Shown in pieces: positions 34,281-43,367 of a stretch of DNA of 64,000 bases. Under the pieces are notes generated by a model. It searched no databases. It saw only the letters and a program-made list of their open reading frames with translations, and was not told the origin of the DNA. Each line of letters opens with the position of its first letter. The stretch's first letter is position 1. Position numbers and translations under genes: made by a program. Source of the DNA: CAYOHG01 sp964465125 (GTDB taxonomy: Bacteria; Planctomycetota; Phycisphaerae; UBA1845; Fen-1342); NCBI GenBank assembly GCA_964465125.1, contig CAYXIO010000017.1:1-64000 (forward strand). Reading direction: 5' to 3'.

Positions 34281-36046
34281 TCGTGCACGCGCTGCTCCAG
34301 CACGCTCAGCGGAAGCGACCCTTCCGCCAGGATCAGGTCGTGAAACGCCCGCAGATCGAACCGCGCGCCCAGCCGCTGCTCCGCGAACGCCCGCAGCGCG
34401 CGAATCTTCAGCTCGCCCACCTTGTACGCGGTCGCCTGTCCCGGCCAGGCGATGTAGCGGTCGATCTCGTTCTCAAGATTGAGCCGGCTCAGCGCCGTGT
34501 TGTCCAGCATGAACTGAATCGCCCGCGCGCGCGGCCAGCCCAGCGCGTGCATGCCGGGATCGACCACCAGCCGGCATGCCCGCCACATCTCGTACAACAG
34601 CCGCCCGAAATCGTCGTACGGGTCGGCATACAACCCGGCCTCCAGGCCCAACCGCTCCGAGTACAGCGCCCAACCCTCGCCGAACGCCGTGAACCACGCA
34701 TCGCGCCGAAACTCGGGCACGTCCTCCAGCTCCTGCGCCAGCGCGATTTGCAGGTGATGCCCCGGCACCGCCTCGTGCATCGACAGCGCGATCATCTCGT
34801 ACTTCGGCCGCTGGTCGAGCTGATAGGTGTTCGCACAGAAGTACCCCGGCTGCGCATTGCGCATGTCACCATGCTGGTAGTACGCCGTCGTCTGCGTCGG
34901 AGCCATGAACGCCGGGATTTCGCGTACGCCGTAGGGCGTGCGCGGCAGCTTGCCGAACAGCGTCGGCAGCGCAGCGTCGATCCGCTTGCAGATGTCGCGA
35001 TACCCGGTCAGCAGATCTTCCGGCCGCGTGTAGTAGAACCGCGGCGACGTTCGCAGATAGTCGATGAAGCGCGTGAAGAGCGCCGCATCGTCGAGATTCG
35101 CGGCGTCGGGGAACTGCTGGAGAAAATCGCTGCGGCGGATGGCGGCCAGCATCTCCGCCCGGATGCGCGCCACCTCGGACAGACCGACTGCGTGAATCCG
35201 CTCGGCACTCCAGTCAGTGGTCGTCATGTGCCGCAGCATGAACGCGTAGTACGCGCGTCCGTCGGGGAGCGCGGCGGCCGCGATGTCCTCGCGGCACTGG
35301 GGGATGTACTCGCCGGCGACGTACGCGGACAGCCGCTGCATCGCCGCCCGCAGCGCGGGCATGGTCTGCGTGTCGAACCGGTTTCGCAGTGCCCGCGCCT
35401 CGTCGTCAGTGAGAACGCCATCGGCACGTTCGAACGGCTCGACCAGGCCGCTCAGCCCGCCATCCAGCACGGACTGGAACTGCGCGGGAATTCCCAGCAT
35501 CACGACGCGCGGCGGTGTGCGTCCCTCCTGCACGCCGATGCGGAGCAGCGCCAGCGTGTCGTCGATTGACTTCGGCACCTGCTCCAGCCGCTTGAGGTAG
35601 TTCTCGAAATCGTCGCGGCCGGCGAAGCGGACGCGCTCGTGCATCTGCGGGATGCTCTGCTGCGGCCCCCGGCGCCCGTGAATCGGCATCAGGAACGCGC
35701 GAAAGCGGTGGCCTTCGAGCGCCTCGCGCATCAGCAGCTCGAACAGGTCGCGGTTGAGCCGCTCCGCGGGGTTGAGTCCGGCCGGTGCGATCGCGATCAC
35801 GCGGCCGGCAAACGCGCGTAGTTCATCGTGCCGCCGGTCGATCGCCGGCAGGCTCTCGTCGGTGATGCGGTCCGCGAAGCGGTAGTCGCCGCGCGACATG
35901 GCGGTTTCGGGGTAGTTCCGCGCCTGCCACTCCTGGTACTCCGCGAAGAGTGCCTTGAGCGCCGCGCTGTCCGCGCTAGCGCGCGTGGAGAAGGCTGTCA
36001 TGGCACACGCTCCCAACGCAAGCAGCATGCACGTCACCCGCGGCAT
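34262..36046 (-). CDS. DUF885-family secreted metallopeptidase-like protein
   Basis: The 594-residue protein has an N-terminal signal (4-25, VTCMLLALGACAMTAFSTRA) and the DUF885 zinc-peptidase signature MHEAVPGHHLQIAL, where HExxxGHH supplies zinc ligands and a catalytic Glu. Family landmarks EYIPQCRED, YTRPEDLLTGYRDICKRID and PGQATAYKVGELKI are also seen. Some members cleave dipeptides or act on peptides after import. The start at 36046 is supported by AGGAG about 11 nt upstream; the extension to 36181 is unlike a signal. A short overlap couples it to the zinc-ribbon gene downstream. Confidence 0.9.
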   Translation of the reverse strand: MPRVTCMLLALGACAMTAFSTRASADSAALKALFAEYQEWQARNYPETAMSRGDYRFADRITDESLPAIDRRHDELRAFAGRVIAIAPAGLNPAERLNRDLFELLMREALEGHRFRAFLMPIHGRRGPQQSIPQMHERVRFAGRDDFENYLKRLEQVPKSIDDTLALLRIGVQEGRTPPRVVMLGIPAQFQSVLDGGLSGLVEPFERADGVLTDDEARALRNRFDTQTMPALRAAMQRLSAYVAGEYIPQCREDIAAAALPDGRAYYAFMLRHMTTTDWSAERIHAVGLSEVARIRAEMLAAIRRSDFLQQFPDAANLDDAALFTRFIDYLRTSPRFYYTRPEDLLTGYRDICKRIDAALPTLFGKLPRTPYGVREIPAFMAPTQTTAYYQHGDMRNAQPGYFCANTYQLDQRPKYEMIALSMHEAVPGHHLQIALAQELEDVPEFRRDAWFTAFGEGWALYSERLGLEAGLYADPYDDFGRLLYEMWRACRLVVDPGMHALGWPRARAIQFMLDNTALSRLNLENEIDRYIAWPGQATAYKVGELKIRALRAFAEQRLGARFDLRAFHDLILAEGSLPLSVLEQRVHEWVESR

Positions 36047-36124
36047 CAGGCCGATCTCCTGTTCTCGCAGCCGGCTGCGGATGGCAGGGTAGTGCCCCGC
36101 GTCACACTCCGCGAGCCTGTCCCG

Positions 36125-36160
36125 TTGCTGGCCGGGCGGCGTCCTACTACGATTCGCACC
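36125..36160 (+). promoter_or_regulatory. Possible sigma-70 promoter of the M42 peptidase gene
   Basis: TTGCTG (36125-36130), a 17-nt spacer and TACGAT (36148-36153) place a start about 47 nt before the ATG at 36207. Confidence 0.35.
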
Positions 36161-36206
36161 TAAGCACCGGAGCGCACACACCTCGGCAACTCATGCGGAG
36201 TACTTC

Positions 36207-37364
36207 ATGCCCTTGCCGCGCGTCCTGAAAGAAATGCTTTCGCTTCCGACCGCGCCGTTCGTCGAGCAATCCGTCATGAAGTACGTTTACCGCACCTGCG
36301 AGCGCCTCGACAGCGTCCAGGTCAGCACCGATCGTTGGGGCAACCTCCTGGCCTTCTACTCGCCGATCGGCCCCGCCCAAGCAGCCCCCAAGCGTCCGCC
36401 GCTCGTCTTCTCCGCCCACATGGATCATCCCGGCTTCATCGCGCTCGAACCCTCGCGCGGCAAGACGCTGCGAGCGGCGTTTCGCGGGTGGGTCGAGCCT
36501 GAGTATTTCACCCGCGCGGGCGTGCGCTTCTTCGACGGCCGCCGCTGGATCCGCGGACGCATCAGCAAGATCACCAAGGTCGCCAAGGTGTACCGCATGA
36601 TCGGCCGCAGCGCCCGGCCCGAGGAGGTCGAGGTGCGGATGCAAGGTGAGATTCCCGCCGGCGCGCCGGGCATGTGGGATCTGCCCGACCCGACTCTGAA
36701 AGGTGATCGCGTGCACGCCCGCGGCTGCGACGACATCGCCGGCTGCGCCGCCATGCTCGCGCTGCTCGAGCGGCTCGCGAAGAAACGCGCCGCCGCCGAG
36801 GTGTACTGCCTCTTTACGCGCGCCGAGGAGGTCGGCTTCATCGGCGCCATCGGCGCGGCCAAGAACGGAACCGCCCCGCCGCACCTGCCCATTATCGCGA
36901 TCGAAACCAGCAAGGCGCTGCCCAACGCGCCGATCGGCGACGGCCCGGTGCTGCGCGTGGGCGACAAGTCGAGCGTCTTCTCGCCCGGGCTGACGCAGTT
37001 CTGCAACCGTGTCGCGCTCGACCTGCTGCACAAGCGCAAAAAGACCTTCAAATACCAGCGCAAGCTGATGGACGGCGGCACGTGCGAATCGACCGCGTTC
37101 TGCTCGTACGGATACACCGCAACGGGCGTGTGCGTCGCGCTGGGCAACTACCACAACATGGACACCGACAAGAAGCGCATCGCCAGCGAGGTGATCAGCC
37201 TGAGCGACTGGAAGGCGATGGTCGACTGGTTCGAGGCGCTTGTGCTCGACGAGCAGGGCTTCCAGGCCGAGGACGGGAGCGTGCAGAAGGGGCTCGAGGA
37301 GCGCTTCGCGATGTGGGAGCCGCTGCTGGGTGAGCCGTTGTGGCCGGCGCAGACTTCGAAGTAA
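36207..37364 (+). CDS. M42-family aminopeptidase-like metallopeptidase
   Basis: The 385-residue cytoplasmic enzyme has the co-catalytic metal sites of the M42 (glutamyl aminopeptidase/endoglucanase-M) fold: SAHMDHPGF, ARGCDDIAGCAAM, FTRAEEVGFIGA (general base Glu), IAIETSK and DGGTCESTAF, with a late His in NYHNMD. Both metal-binding residues and the catalytic Glu are present, so it should be active on peptides or related amides. It may be cytosolic, since no signal is seen. It stands alone, divergent from the DUF885 peptidase gene. Confidence 0.92.
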   Translation: MPLPRVLKEMLSLPTAPFVEQSVMKYVYRTCERLDSVQVSTDRWGNLLAFYSPIGPAQAAPKRPPLVFSAHMDHPGFIALEPSRGKTLRAAFRGWVEPEYFTRAGVRFFDGRRWIRGRISKITKVAKVYRMIGRSARPEEVEVRMQGEIPAGAPGMWDLPDPTLKGDRVHARGCDDIAGCAAMLALLERLAKKRAAAEVYCLFTRAEEVGFIGAIGAAKNGTAPPHLPIIAIETSKALPNAPIGDGPVLRVGDKSSVFSPGLTQFCNRVALDLLHKRKKTFKYQRKLMDGGTCESTAFCSYGYTATGVCVALGNYHNMDTDKKRIASEVISLSDWKAMVDWFEALVLDEQGFQAEDGSVQKGLEERFAMWEPLLGEPLWPAQTSK

Positions 37365-37392
37365 TCCGCGTGGCAAAGCGAGCCGCCCGACG

Positions 37393-38307
37393 TCACGGCT
37401 TGCTTCCCGGCGGCCCTTCGCTCGCCGGCAGGCTGGTCGGCATTGGGTGAAAGAGCCGCGCTGGCTGGCTGGAAATGGCCGCCTCGGGAAACAGCTCGCG
37501 GCCTATCTCCACGAGTTTGGCGTCGAGGTCGCTGATCTCCTCGAACGGGATCGGCCGACCGCCGGGTGGAAGCCAGACGCGCACCTCGCGATGGGGCGCG
37601 TCGTAGCTGAACTCCCAGTGCCGATCCATCGGGTCGACGCGCAGGGTACCGATCGGCTCGGACCCCGGCGTACCCAGCAGGCCCGAATTCGGATCGTGTC
37701 GCGGCCGAAACAGCCGTAGAACGCCCGGCGAATGCTCGGCGGAACGCGCCAACATCGGGAAGTACGGCGATTGATTCCAATCAAACGTGTACACACCGAC
37801 CAGATATCCCGCTGAGCCGCCTAACTGGAAGACCCAGATCGCTTCGACTTGGCGGCCCGACGGGAGGTTCATGGCGGAAACCGTCTGGAGCCGGCCGACA
37901 AGGCGTCCGGTCAAGGCATCACCGGGAAAGAACCCCAGCATTGCCCGGGCGGGCTCATCGGCCAGGTTCCATCGGCGAAGCTCCTCGTCGAAAAACTCGA
38001 GCACGGATCGTTCCCGGGGCCATCTGAAATGAACATAGACGGTGCGAAATTCTCCGTGGCGGGCGCCGCCGAGGCTGTAAATCGTCTCCTTGTCCGCCAG
38101 CAAGTTCCGCTGAACCAGCCAGCACCGCAGCAGCCCGTCCCGGGCCCGGTGCCCGATGCTGTGCGGCTCCAACGCCGACACTAACCTAGCCTCGATCTGT
38201 CGCGCAAGGGCCGCCACGATTGTCAGCGCCACGACGATGCAGGCGACCCGCGCAAGCCAGCCGGTCATGCTCCCGCGCCCGACGCGAACACAACGCGACG
38301 AAGTCAT
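37393..38307 (-). CDS. Hypothetical membrane-anchored protein
   Basis: I do not recognise this 304-residue protein. One helix near the N-terminus (about 14-38, TGWLARVACIVVALTIVAAL) anchors or exports it. The rest is a beta-rich soluble region with EFRTVYVHFRWPRERSVLEF and HREVRVWLPPGGRPIPFEEI. It starts inside the stop of the zinc-ribbon gene (ATGA overlap at 38304-38307), so both are co-translated and probably work together. The C-terminus is Pro/Ser-rich. Confidence 0.72.
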   Translation of the reverse strand: MTSSRCVRVGRGSMTGWLARVACIVVALTIVAALARQIEARLVSALEPHSIGHRARDGLLRCWLVQRNLLADKETIYSLGGARHGEFRTVYVHFRWPRERSVLEFFDEELRRWNLADEPARAMLGFFPGDALTGRLVGRLQTVSAMNLPSGRQVEAIWVFQLGGSAGYLVGVYTFDWNQSPYFPMLARSAEHSPGVLRLFRPRHDPNSGLLGTPGSEPIGTLRVDPMDRHWEFSYDAPHREVRVWLPPGGRPIPFEEISDLDAKLVEIGRELFPEAAISSQPARLFHPMPTSLPASEGPPGSKP

Positions 38308-39659
38308 AGTAGGCTCGTGAGCTCCGACCTTCCGACACCCAGCTCAATCGCGAACAGGATCAACTGGAAGCTGAGCATTCGCCGCATGGCCACCCGCAGG
38401 CCGCTCCGCGGCTGGTACGGATTGGCCGCCGATCCCAACGCCCAAAGGCCGGCGTATGTCGCGAGGGCGCCGGTGGTGGACATCTGAAACGAGCCGTAGG
38501 AAAGCGTCCGCGCCAAGTCCTGCGGCATCCAGCGACCGGCGGCCCCGTCGTACAGTTCGTACAGGAGCACGAACGCAACTCCGATCGGGAGCATTGCCAC
38601 GCTTGAATAGCAGGTCCACTTGACCGACCCAAAACACTGCGCACGGTTGGGTCCGGACACAAGCCACGTCAGCGCGGCTGCGATCGCGAGGATCACGACG
38701 AGCACCACGATCCAGGCGACAAACGACTCGAGCATCCACGCCAGCAGCACCGGAATCGGCGCCCGCTCCGGGTAACCCAGTGACGGCTGAAAGCCGAGGA
38801 ACATGCGCGCTCGATACTCCCCTTTGGACCCAAGCAGTGTCCCCAGCGCCGCGTATAGTAGCACGTGTACCGTCGCAAACCGCAGCGCCCGCGGCAACCG
38901 ATCGGACACCGCCAGCCCGCGCGCCGCCCGGCAGGGGCAGAAGAGGACCATCGCAACGGTATTCAGATAGGTGAATAACCAGCTTCCGCGCTCAGCACGA
39001 TCCCATGGCAATCGCCGCATCGCCCATCGCCGGTAGACGCGCTGCGTCGTCGGGAATGTCTGCCCGCACTCGGTGCAGCGCTCGCCGCGAGCCGCGCGCA
39101 GGCTGTAGCCGCATTCCGGACACACCGGCCGCCAGCGCGAGGGGCGTCGCGTGCCCAGCTCGTCGCGCGCCAGCCAAGCGGGACCAGCCAGCGCGATCAC
39201 GCCCAACGCGGCGGCAAGCAACCCGCTCGCCCAATGGAACGGCAGGCCGCGTACGGATAGTTGCACAAGCAGCGCGACCACCGACACCCAGCCCAGCGTG
39301 CGCCAAAGGCACCGCACAAAGCACGCCCATCCCAGAGGTGCCTTGCGCCACACCGTCACGGCGACCAGATAACTCAGGGTGCAGGCAAGGGCGGACAGCG
39401 CGATCGACCCCAGCTCGACAAGCAGCTCGGAGGCGGTCGACATGGGATCCGGCCACCAGTCGGGGAAGAAGCTCACCCACCATCGGTGCGGATTCTCAAC
39501 CAGCGCGGCGAGCGTGCCAAGCGCAACCTTCCGGTAGCTGAGGACGAGCGCGATCCCCGCCAATTGGGTCACAATCGGCAGCACCCCGCGCGCCCGCGGA
39601 TCGCCGCGCAGCGTGTGAACCACCTGGGAGCAGACGTCTTGCAATCGGCCCGGCATCAA
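38304..39659 (-). CDS. Zinc-ribbon multi-pass membrane protein (paralogue of 33429-34280)
   Basis: The 451-residue protein has about four helices in its first 170 residues (VTQLAGIALVLSY, LAVTVWRKA, VALLVQLSV, LLAAALGVIALAG), then a zinc ribbon (CPECGYSLRA..CTECGQ, about 179-205) and an LPWDR module, then several more helices. The ribbon and LPWDR module are shared with the protein at 33429-34280, but here the ribbon sits between two membrane blocks. It lies 44 nt after the DUF1579 gene and overlaps the next gene by 4 nt. Function unknown; zinc ribbons of this type often serve in nucleic-acid or protein binding. Confidence 0.78.
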   Translation of the reverse strand: MMPGRLQDVCSQVVHTLRGDPRARGVLPIVTQLAGIALVLSYRKVALGTLAALVENPHRWWVSFFPDWWPDPMSTASELLVELGSIALSALACTLSYLVAVTVWRKAPLGWACFVRCLWRTLGWVSVVALLVQLSVRGLPFHWASGLLAAALGVIALAGPAWLARDELGTRRPSRWRPVCPECGYSLRAARGERCTECGQTFPTTQRVYRRWAMRRLPWDRAERGSWLFTYLNTVAMVLFCPCRAARGLAVSDRLPRALRFATVHVLLYAALGTLLGSKGEYRARMFLGFQPSLGYPERAPIPVLLAWMLESFVAWIVVLVVILAIAAALTWLVSGPNRAQCFGSVKWTCYSSVAMLPIGVAFVLLYELYDGAAGRWMPQDLARTLSYGSFQMSTTGALATYAGLWALGSAANPYQPRSGLRVAMRRMLSFQLILFAIELGVGRSELTSLL

Positions 39660-39703
39660 CGCGCTCTCATCGCCGCGGGTTCACCACCCGCCGCCGCAAC
39701 CCG

Positions 39704-40354
39704 CTATTTCCGCTCGTAGATGAACTCAACCACCTTGTAGTCGTCGCCGGCGTGCAGATCGGTGATGGTGACGACGTGCTTGTCCTTGCTCTCGACCTTG
39801 CAGGTCAGCTTGACCGGCCGCGCGTAGACGTCCAGCGTGGGCTCGTCCATCAAGGTGTAGTAGCTGAACACGCCGGTCTGCGGGTGGCGCATGCCGCGCA
39901 GATTCAGCATCTGCGTGCCCATGTTGTCGACCCAGTTCGACACGTACATGTTCTGGAAATTGTCGTAGCCGGTCAGCCCGCGGCCCTGGAACTTCTCGGT
40001 GCGCGGCTTGCCGTCCGGCCCGGGCATCTCCATGTCGTATTCGAGCTCCTCGCCGACGTAGCGCCCGCCGAGAATCCACTCGGTCTTCGAGCTGCCCTTC
40101 GACTCGATCGGGGTCGAGCCCGGGCCGCCCATGAACATCCGCGCGGTGACCTTCCACTCGCCGACGAGGTCCTGGAGAGGCTTGTGATTCTCCCCGGGCG
40201 ACATGATCGCCTGCATGCGCTCGATCATCGCCTTGATCTCATCGGCGCTGGGCTGGTTGGCGAGCGGCGCATCCTGCGGCCCGCGCCACGCGCCCACCAG
40301 CACCACCAGCGACGTCACGATTACCCCAGCGACAAAGCCCCATCGCGCGTTCAT
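39704..40354 (-). CDS. DUF1579-family secreted protein
   Basis: The 216-residue protein starts with a signal or anchor (3-23, RWGFVAGVIVTSLVVLVGAW). The remainder is a DUF1579 domain, marked by LVGEWKVTARMFMGGPG, ESKGSSKTEWILGGRYV and FQNMYVSNWVDNMGT, a beta-barrel that may bind a hydrophobic ligand. AGGGAGA lies about 6 nt before the ATG at 40354. It is upstream of the zinc-ribbon and hypothetical genes and may share their transcript. Function unknown. Confidence 0.88.
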   Translation of the reverse strand: MNARWGFVAGVIVTSLVVLVGAWRGPQDAPLANQPSADEIKAMIERMQAIMSPGENHKPLQDLVGEWKVTARMFMGGPGSTPIESKGSSKTEWILGGRYVGEELEYDMEMPGPDGKPRTEKFQGRGLTGYDNFQNMYVSNWVDNMGTQMLNLRGMRHPQTGVFSYYTLMDEPTLDVYARPVKLTCKVESKDKHVVTITDLHAGDDYKVVEFIYERK

Positions 40355-40459
40355 GCGGTTCTCCCTGAAGTGGATTCGTCGATGCGCCCCACGGCCGCTG
40401 CCGTGCGGGTATTCAATCGCCAAGCCGACCCGCCGACGACCCCCCTCACGCCTCCGTGC

Positions 40460-40534
40460 ATTCTCTCGGTCCCTCGGTCCCATGTTCCCTCGGTCCCATC
40501 TCTTCGTCTCTCCGTCCGTCGGTCGCTACGTCCC
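40460..40534. repeat. Low-complexity intergenic run of CTCGGTCCC-like units
   Basis: Three CTCGGTCCC units near 40464-40497 continue into degenerate CGTCTCTCCGTCCGTCGGTC. This lies between the DUF429 and DUF1579 genes (gap 40355-40538) and resembles dispersed repeats, not a gene. Confidence 0.55.
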
Positions 40535-40538
40535 TTCT

Positions 40539-41396
40539 TCAGCAGTACACCCACCCCTCCAGCATGCCGTCCGGATCGTCCGCCGGCTTCAGCAGCGTCC
40601 CGTCGCGAGCGGCTCGAGCCGTTGCGAGCGCCGCCAGAAGCGAGTCGAGCGCGTCGCCCTCCGGGTCATCGAGAAAGATGTCTCGCAGGGAAGCCTCAGC
40701 CAGCTCGGTCGACGCCTCGCCGACGACCGCGTCCAGCAGCTTCCCGCGCTGCCGGCGATGCTCGTCGCCGCGGCCCTTGTAGGCAACGTAGCGCCCCAGC
40801 CGCTTCAGCAGCGACGCCGGGCAGATTTCGAGCAGCACGGGAACACGGCCCAGCGCCGCCGCCCCGCCCACCGCTTGCAGCTCGTCGAGCTGCATGGGCA
40901 GCGCGATCGCACGCCGCTCGCAGACCAGAGGCCGAATCACGTCCCGAATGCCGTAGTACGTCTGGCGGTAGAGCCGCAGGTTGTACGGGCTGAACGGCGT
41001 TCGCGCGGCACGATCGGTGGCGCGGCGCAGCTCGCGCCCGTCGGCGGCCGCGGTGCATCCGCGCCGGAAACTTTCCGCGTCGGCGAAGCGCTGCTCGAAA
41101 CCATCCAGGAACGAGCGCCAGTCACATCCGTTCAGGAGGCTGCGCGGAATGCCGACGGGAAAGTCGAGCCCGCAGACGCTGGGCTCCGCGAGAATCTCGG
41201 CACGCAGGGCTGCCAGCGCGACATCACGGGCGGCTGCGCCGCCCGGCAGCTCGGCCGCGTGCCCGCATGAGACGACCCGCAGCGCTCCGTCGCGATCGAG
41301 CCGCCCGCGCGTCAGCCAGATTTTTCGACCGGCATCGCTCGACCCGCTGAAATCGACGCCCAGGATGTTCAGCACCGAATCGGCACGCGCGCTCAT
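40539..41396 (-). CDS. DUF429-family protein
   Basis: The 285-residue protein has the RNase H-like DUF429 start ILGVDFSGSSDAGRKIW, where an Asp is expected at a metal site. FDFPVG-like CGLDFPVGIPRSLL, LEICPASLLKRLGRY and the C-terminal DPEGDALDSLLAALATARA, with acidic residues, also fit. The family is predicted to be nuclease-like, but activity is not established. The start is a choice between ATG 41396 and a GTG at 41405; neither has a strong ribosome site. It is divergent from the Maf gene by only 45 nt. Confidence 0.82.
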   Translation of the reverse strand: MSARADSVLNILGVDFSGSSDAGRKIWLTRGRLDRDGALRVVSCGHAAELPGGAAARDVALAALRAEILAEPSVCGLDFPVGIPRSLLNGCDWRSFLDGFEQRFADAESFRRGCTAAADGRELRRATDRAARTPFSPYNLRLYRQTYYGIRDVIRPLVCERRAIALPMQLDELQAVGGAAALGRVPVLLEICPASLLKRLGRYVAYKGRGDEHRRQRGKLLDAVVGEASTELAEASLRDIFLDDPEGDALDSLLAALATARAARDGTLLKPADDPDGMLEGWVYC

Positions 41397-41441
41397 GACG
41401 GGCACTATACCGGCTTGACATTCCCCCGCCGCCCGTCGTCA

Positions 41442-43367
41442 ATGCCGACGATGACCTCCACCGCGTCGCCGCCGCCGGACCATGCAACTCTGCTGGACCG
41501 GTATCTTCGAAACCTGGAGGCGCTCTATCAGCGCGAGCCCGAGCTTGCGGCGCGCGTCGACGCGCTGCCGTTCTCGGCGCTGCCGGCTTTCGAGCCGACC
41601 CGCGACGGCGGCCTGACGCAACGCGTCCGCGCGGACGATGGCGCGGAGATCTACCTGCACAGCCGCTACCGTGCGCTGGACGAGGCCCGGCGGCTGCTCG
41701 ACGCGATCCCGGCGGAAGCCCACCCCACGTTTCTGATTCACGGACTCGGGCTGGGCTATGTACTCGCCGAGCTCGAACAGCGCTATGAGCTGCCGGTCAT
41801 GATCGTGATCGAGGACGACCTCGCGCAGCTCAAGAGCGCGCTGTGCGCGGTCGACCTTTCGGCGGCGCTGCGCGAGGGCCGCATCTTCCTGCTCTGGAGC
41901 GCCGACCGTCGCGCGCTGTATGCCAAGCTCAACACCTGCAACGCGGACATTCTGCTCGGGGTGCAGACCCTCACGCTGCCGCACGCGCGCCGCGTGCACG
42001 CCGGTTTCTATCAGCAGATGCAGGCCCTGCTGACTGACTATCTGGGCTTCGCGCGGACGCAGATGGTGACGCTGATCCGCAACGCGCAGATTACGTTTCA
42101 AAACGTCGCGAACAACCTGGTGCACTACATCGCCAACCCGGGCGTCGACGGACTGCGCGAGCGCGCCGCGGGCTACCCGGCGATCGTCGTCGCCGCCGGC
42201 CCCTCGCTGGCGCGAAACCTCGACCAGGTACTCAAGCTTCGCGGACACGCCGTCCTCATCGCCGTCCAGACCGTGCTCAGGCTGCTGCACCAGCTCCGCT
42301 GCCCCCCGCACTTCGTCACCAGCCTCGATTTCCACGAAGTGTCGGCGGAGTTTTTCCGCGGGCTCGACGACGCCGGGGATTGCGTGCTGGTGGCCGAGCC
42401 CAAGGCCACCTGGCATGTGCTGGACACCTACGGCGGGCGCAAGAGCGTGTTGCACCATCCGCTGGCGGAGGTGTTGCTCGGGGAGGCAGCTCCGCCCCGC
42501 GCGGCGCTGCGCGGCGGGGCGACGGTGGCGCACCTGGCGTTCTACCTGGCCGACTACCTGGGCTGCGATCCGATCCTCTTCGTCGGGCAGGACCTCTCGT
42601 TCGCGGAAGGCCGGTTCTATCTGCCCGGCAGCCCGATTGAGCGCGTCTGGGCGCCCGAGCTGAACGCGTTCTGCACGCCAGAGATGAAGCAGTGGGAGCG
42701 CATCGTGCGAAACCGGCCGATTCTGCGGTCGGCCCGCGACCTGCACGGCCGCGACGTGTATACCGACGACCTGCTCTTCTCGTACGCCGAGCAGTTTCAG
42801 AACGACTTCGCCGCCTGCCGGCGCCGCGTGATCCAGGCCTCCGAGGGCGGGCTGGCCTTGCGCGGCATGGAGGTCATGAGCCTGTCGGACGCGGCCGCGA
42901 AGTTCTGCATGCGACCGCTTCCGCCTGATCTACTGGCACCCTCGGATCTCCGCGGCGAGACGGGTTCGGCAACGGCTGCCGCCGAGGCGTTGCGCGCCCG
43001 CATGGCGGAGCTCGAGCAGGTGCACGGCATCGCGACCGAGATGCGCGGACTGCTGGATCGCCTCACGGCGCTGGTCGAGCGGCCGGCCGAATTCAACCGC
43101 CTCATCGTCCGCGTGGATGAGCTGCGCCTGGGCATGCTTAAGCACGACCGCCTGTACAAGATGATCGTCGAAGTCACCGCCAGGGCCGAGCTGCGCCGCT
43201 ACGGCGCCGACCGTCGCATCGGAAAGCCGCAAAAGGAATCCGCCACGTCCGCACAGCAGCGGCTGCGCCGGGACATCGAGTTTGTCGACGAATTCATCCG
43301 CGGCTGCGGGTTCATTCGCGCGGCCCTGCCTCAGGCCCTCGAGCGACTGGAGGCACGCAGCGCATGA
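41442..43367 (+). CDS. DUF115/Maf-family motility-associated glycosyltransferase-like protein
   Basis: The 641-residue protein has the DUF115 (MptE-like) core: a first Rossmann-like half with FLIHGLGLGYVLAEL and VIEDDLAQL, then VVAAGPSLARNLDQVL, FVTSLDFHEVSAEFF and GQDLSFAEGRFYLPGS. Maf proteins attach nonulosonic acids to flagellin in several bacteria. It overlaps the next gene by 4 nt (ATGA), which encodes a SPASM protein with an NTP-transferase-like N-terminus. This pair most likely serves surface or flagellar glycosylation; no flagellin or nonulosonate gene is in the window. The start is a choice among ATG 41442, ATG 41451 and TTG 41415. Confidence 0.85.
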   Translation: MPTMTSTASPPPDHATLLDRYLRNLEALYQREPELAARVDALPFSALPAFEPTRDGGLTQRVRADDGAEIYLHSRYRALDEARRLLDAIPAEAHPTFLIHGLGLGYVLAELEQRYELPVMIVIEDDLAQLKSALCAVDLSAALREGRIFLLWSADRRALYAKLNTCNADILLGVQTLTLPHARRVHAGFYQQMQALLTDYLGFARTQMVTLIRNAQITFQNVANNLVHYIANPGVDGLRERAAGYPAIVVAAGPSLARNLDQVLKLRGHAVLIAVQTVLRLLHQLRCPPHFVTSLDFHEVSAEFFRGLDDAGDCVLVAEPKATWHVLDTYGGRKSVLHHPLAEVLLGEAAPPRAALRGGATVAHLAFYLADYLGCDPILFVGQDLSFAEGRFYLPGSPIERVWAPELNAFCTPEMKQWERIVRNRPILRSARDLHGRDVYTDDLLFSYAEQFQNDFAACRRRVIQASEGGLALRGMEVMSLSDAAAKFCMRPLPPDLLAPSDLRGETGSATAAAEALRARMAELEQVHGIATEMRGLLDRLTALVERPAEFNRLIVRVDELRLGMLKHDRLYKMIVEVTARAELRRYGADRRIGKPQKESATSAQQRLRRDIEFVDEFIRGCGFIRAALPQALERLEARSA

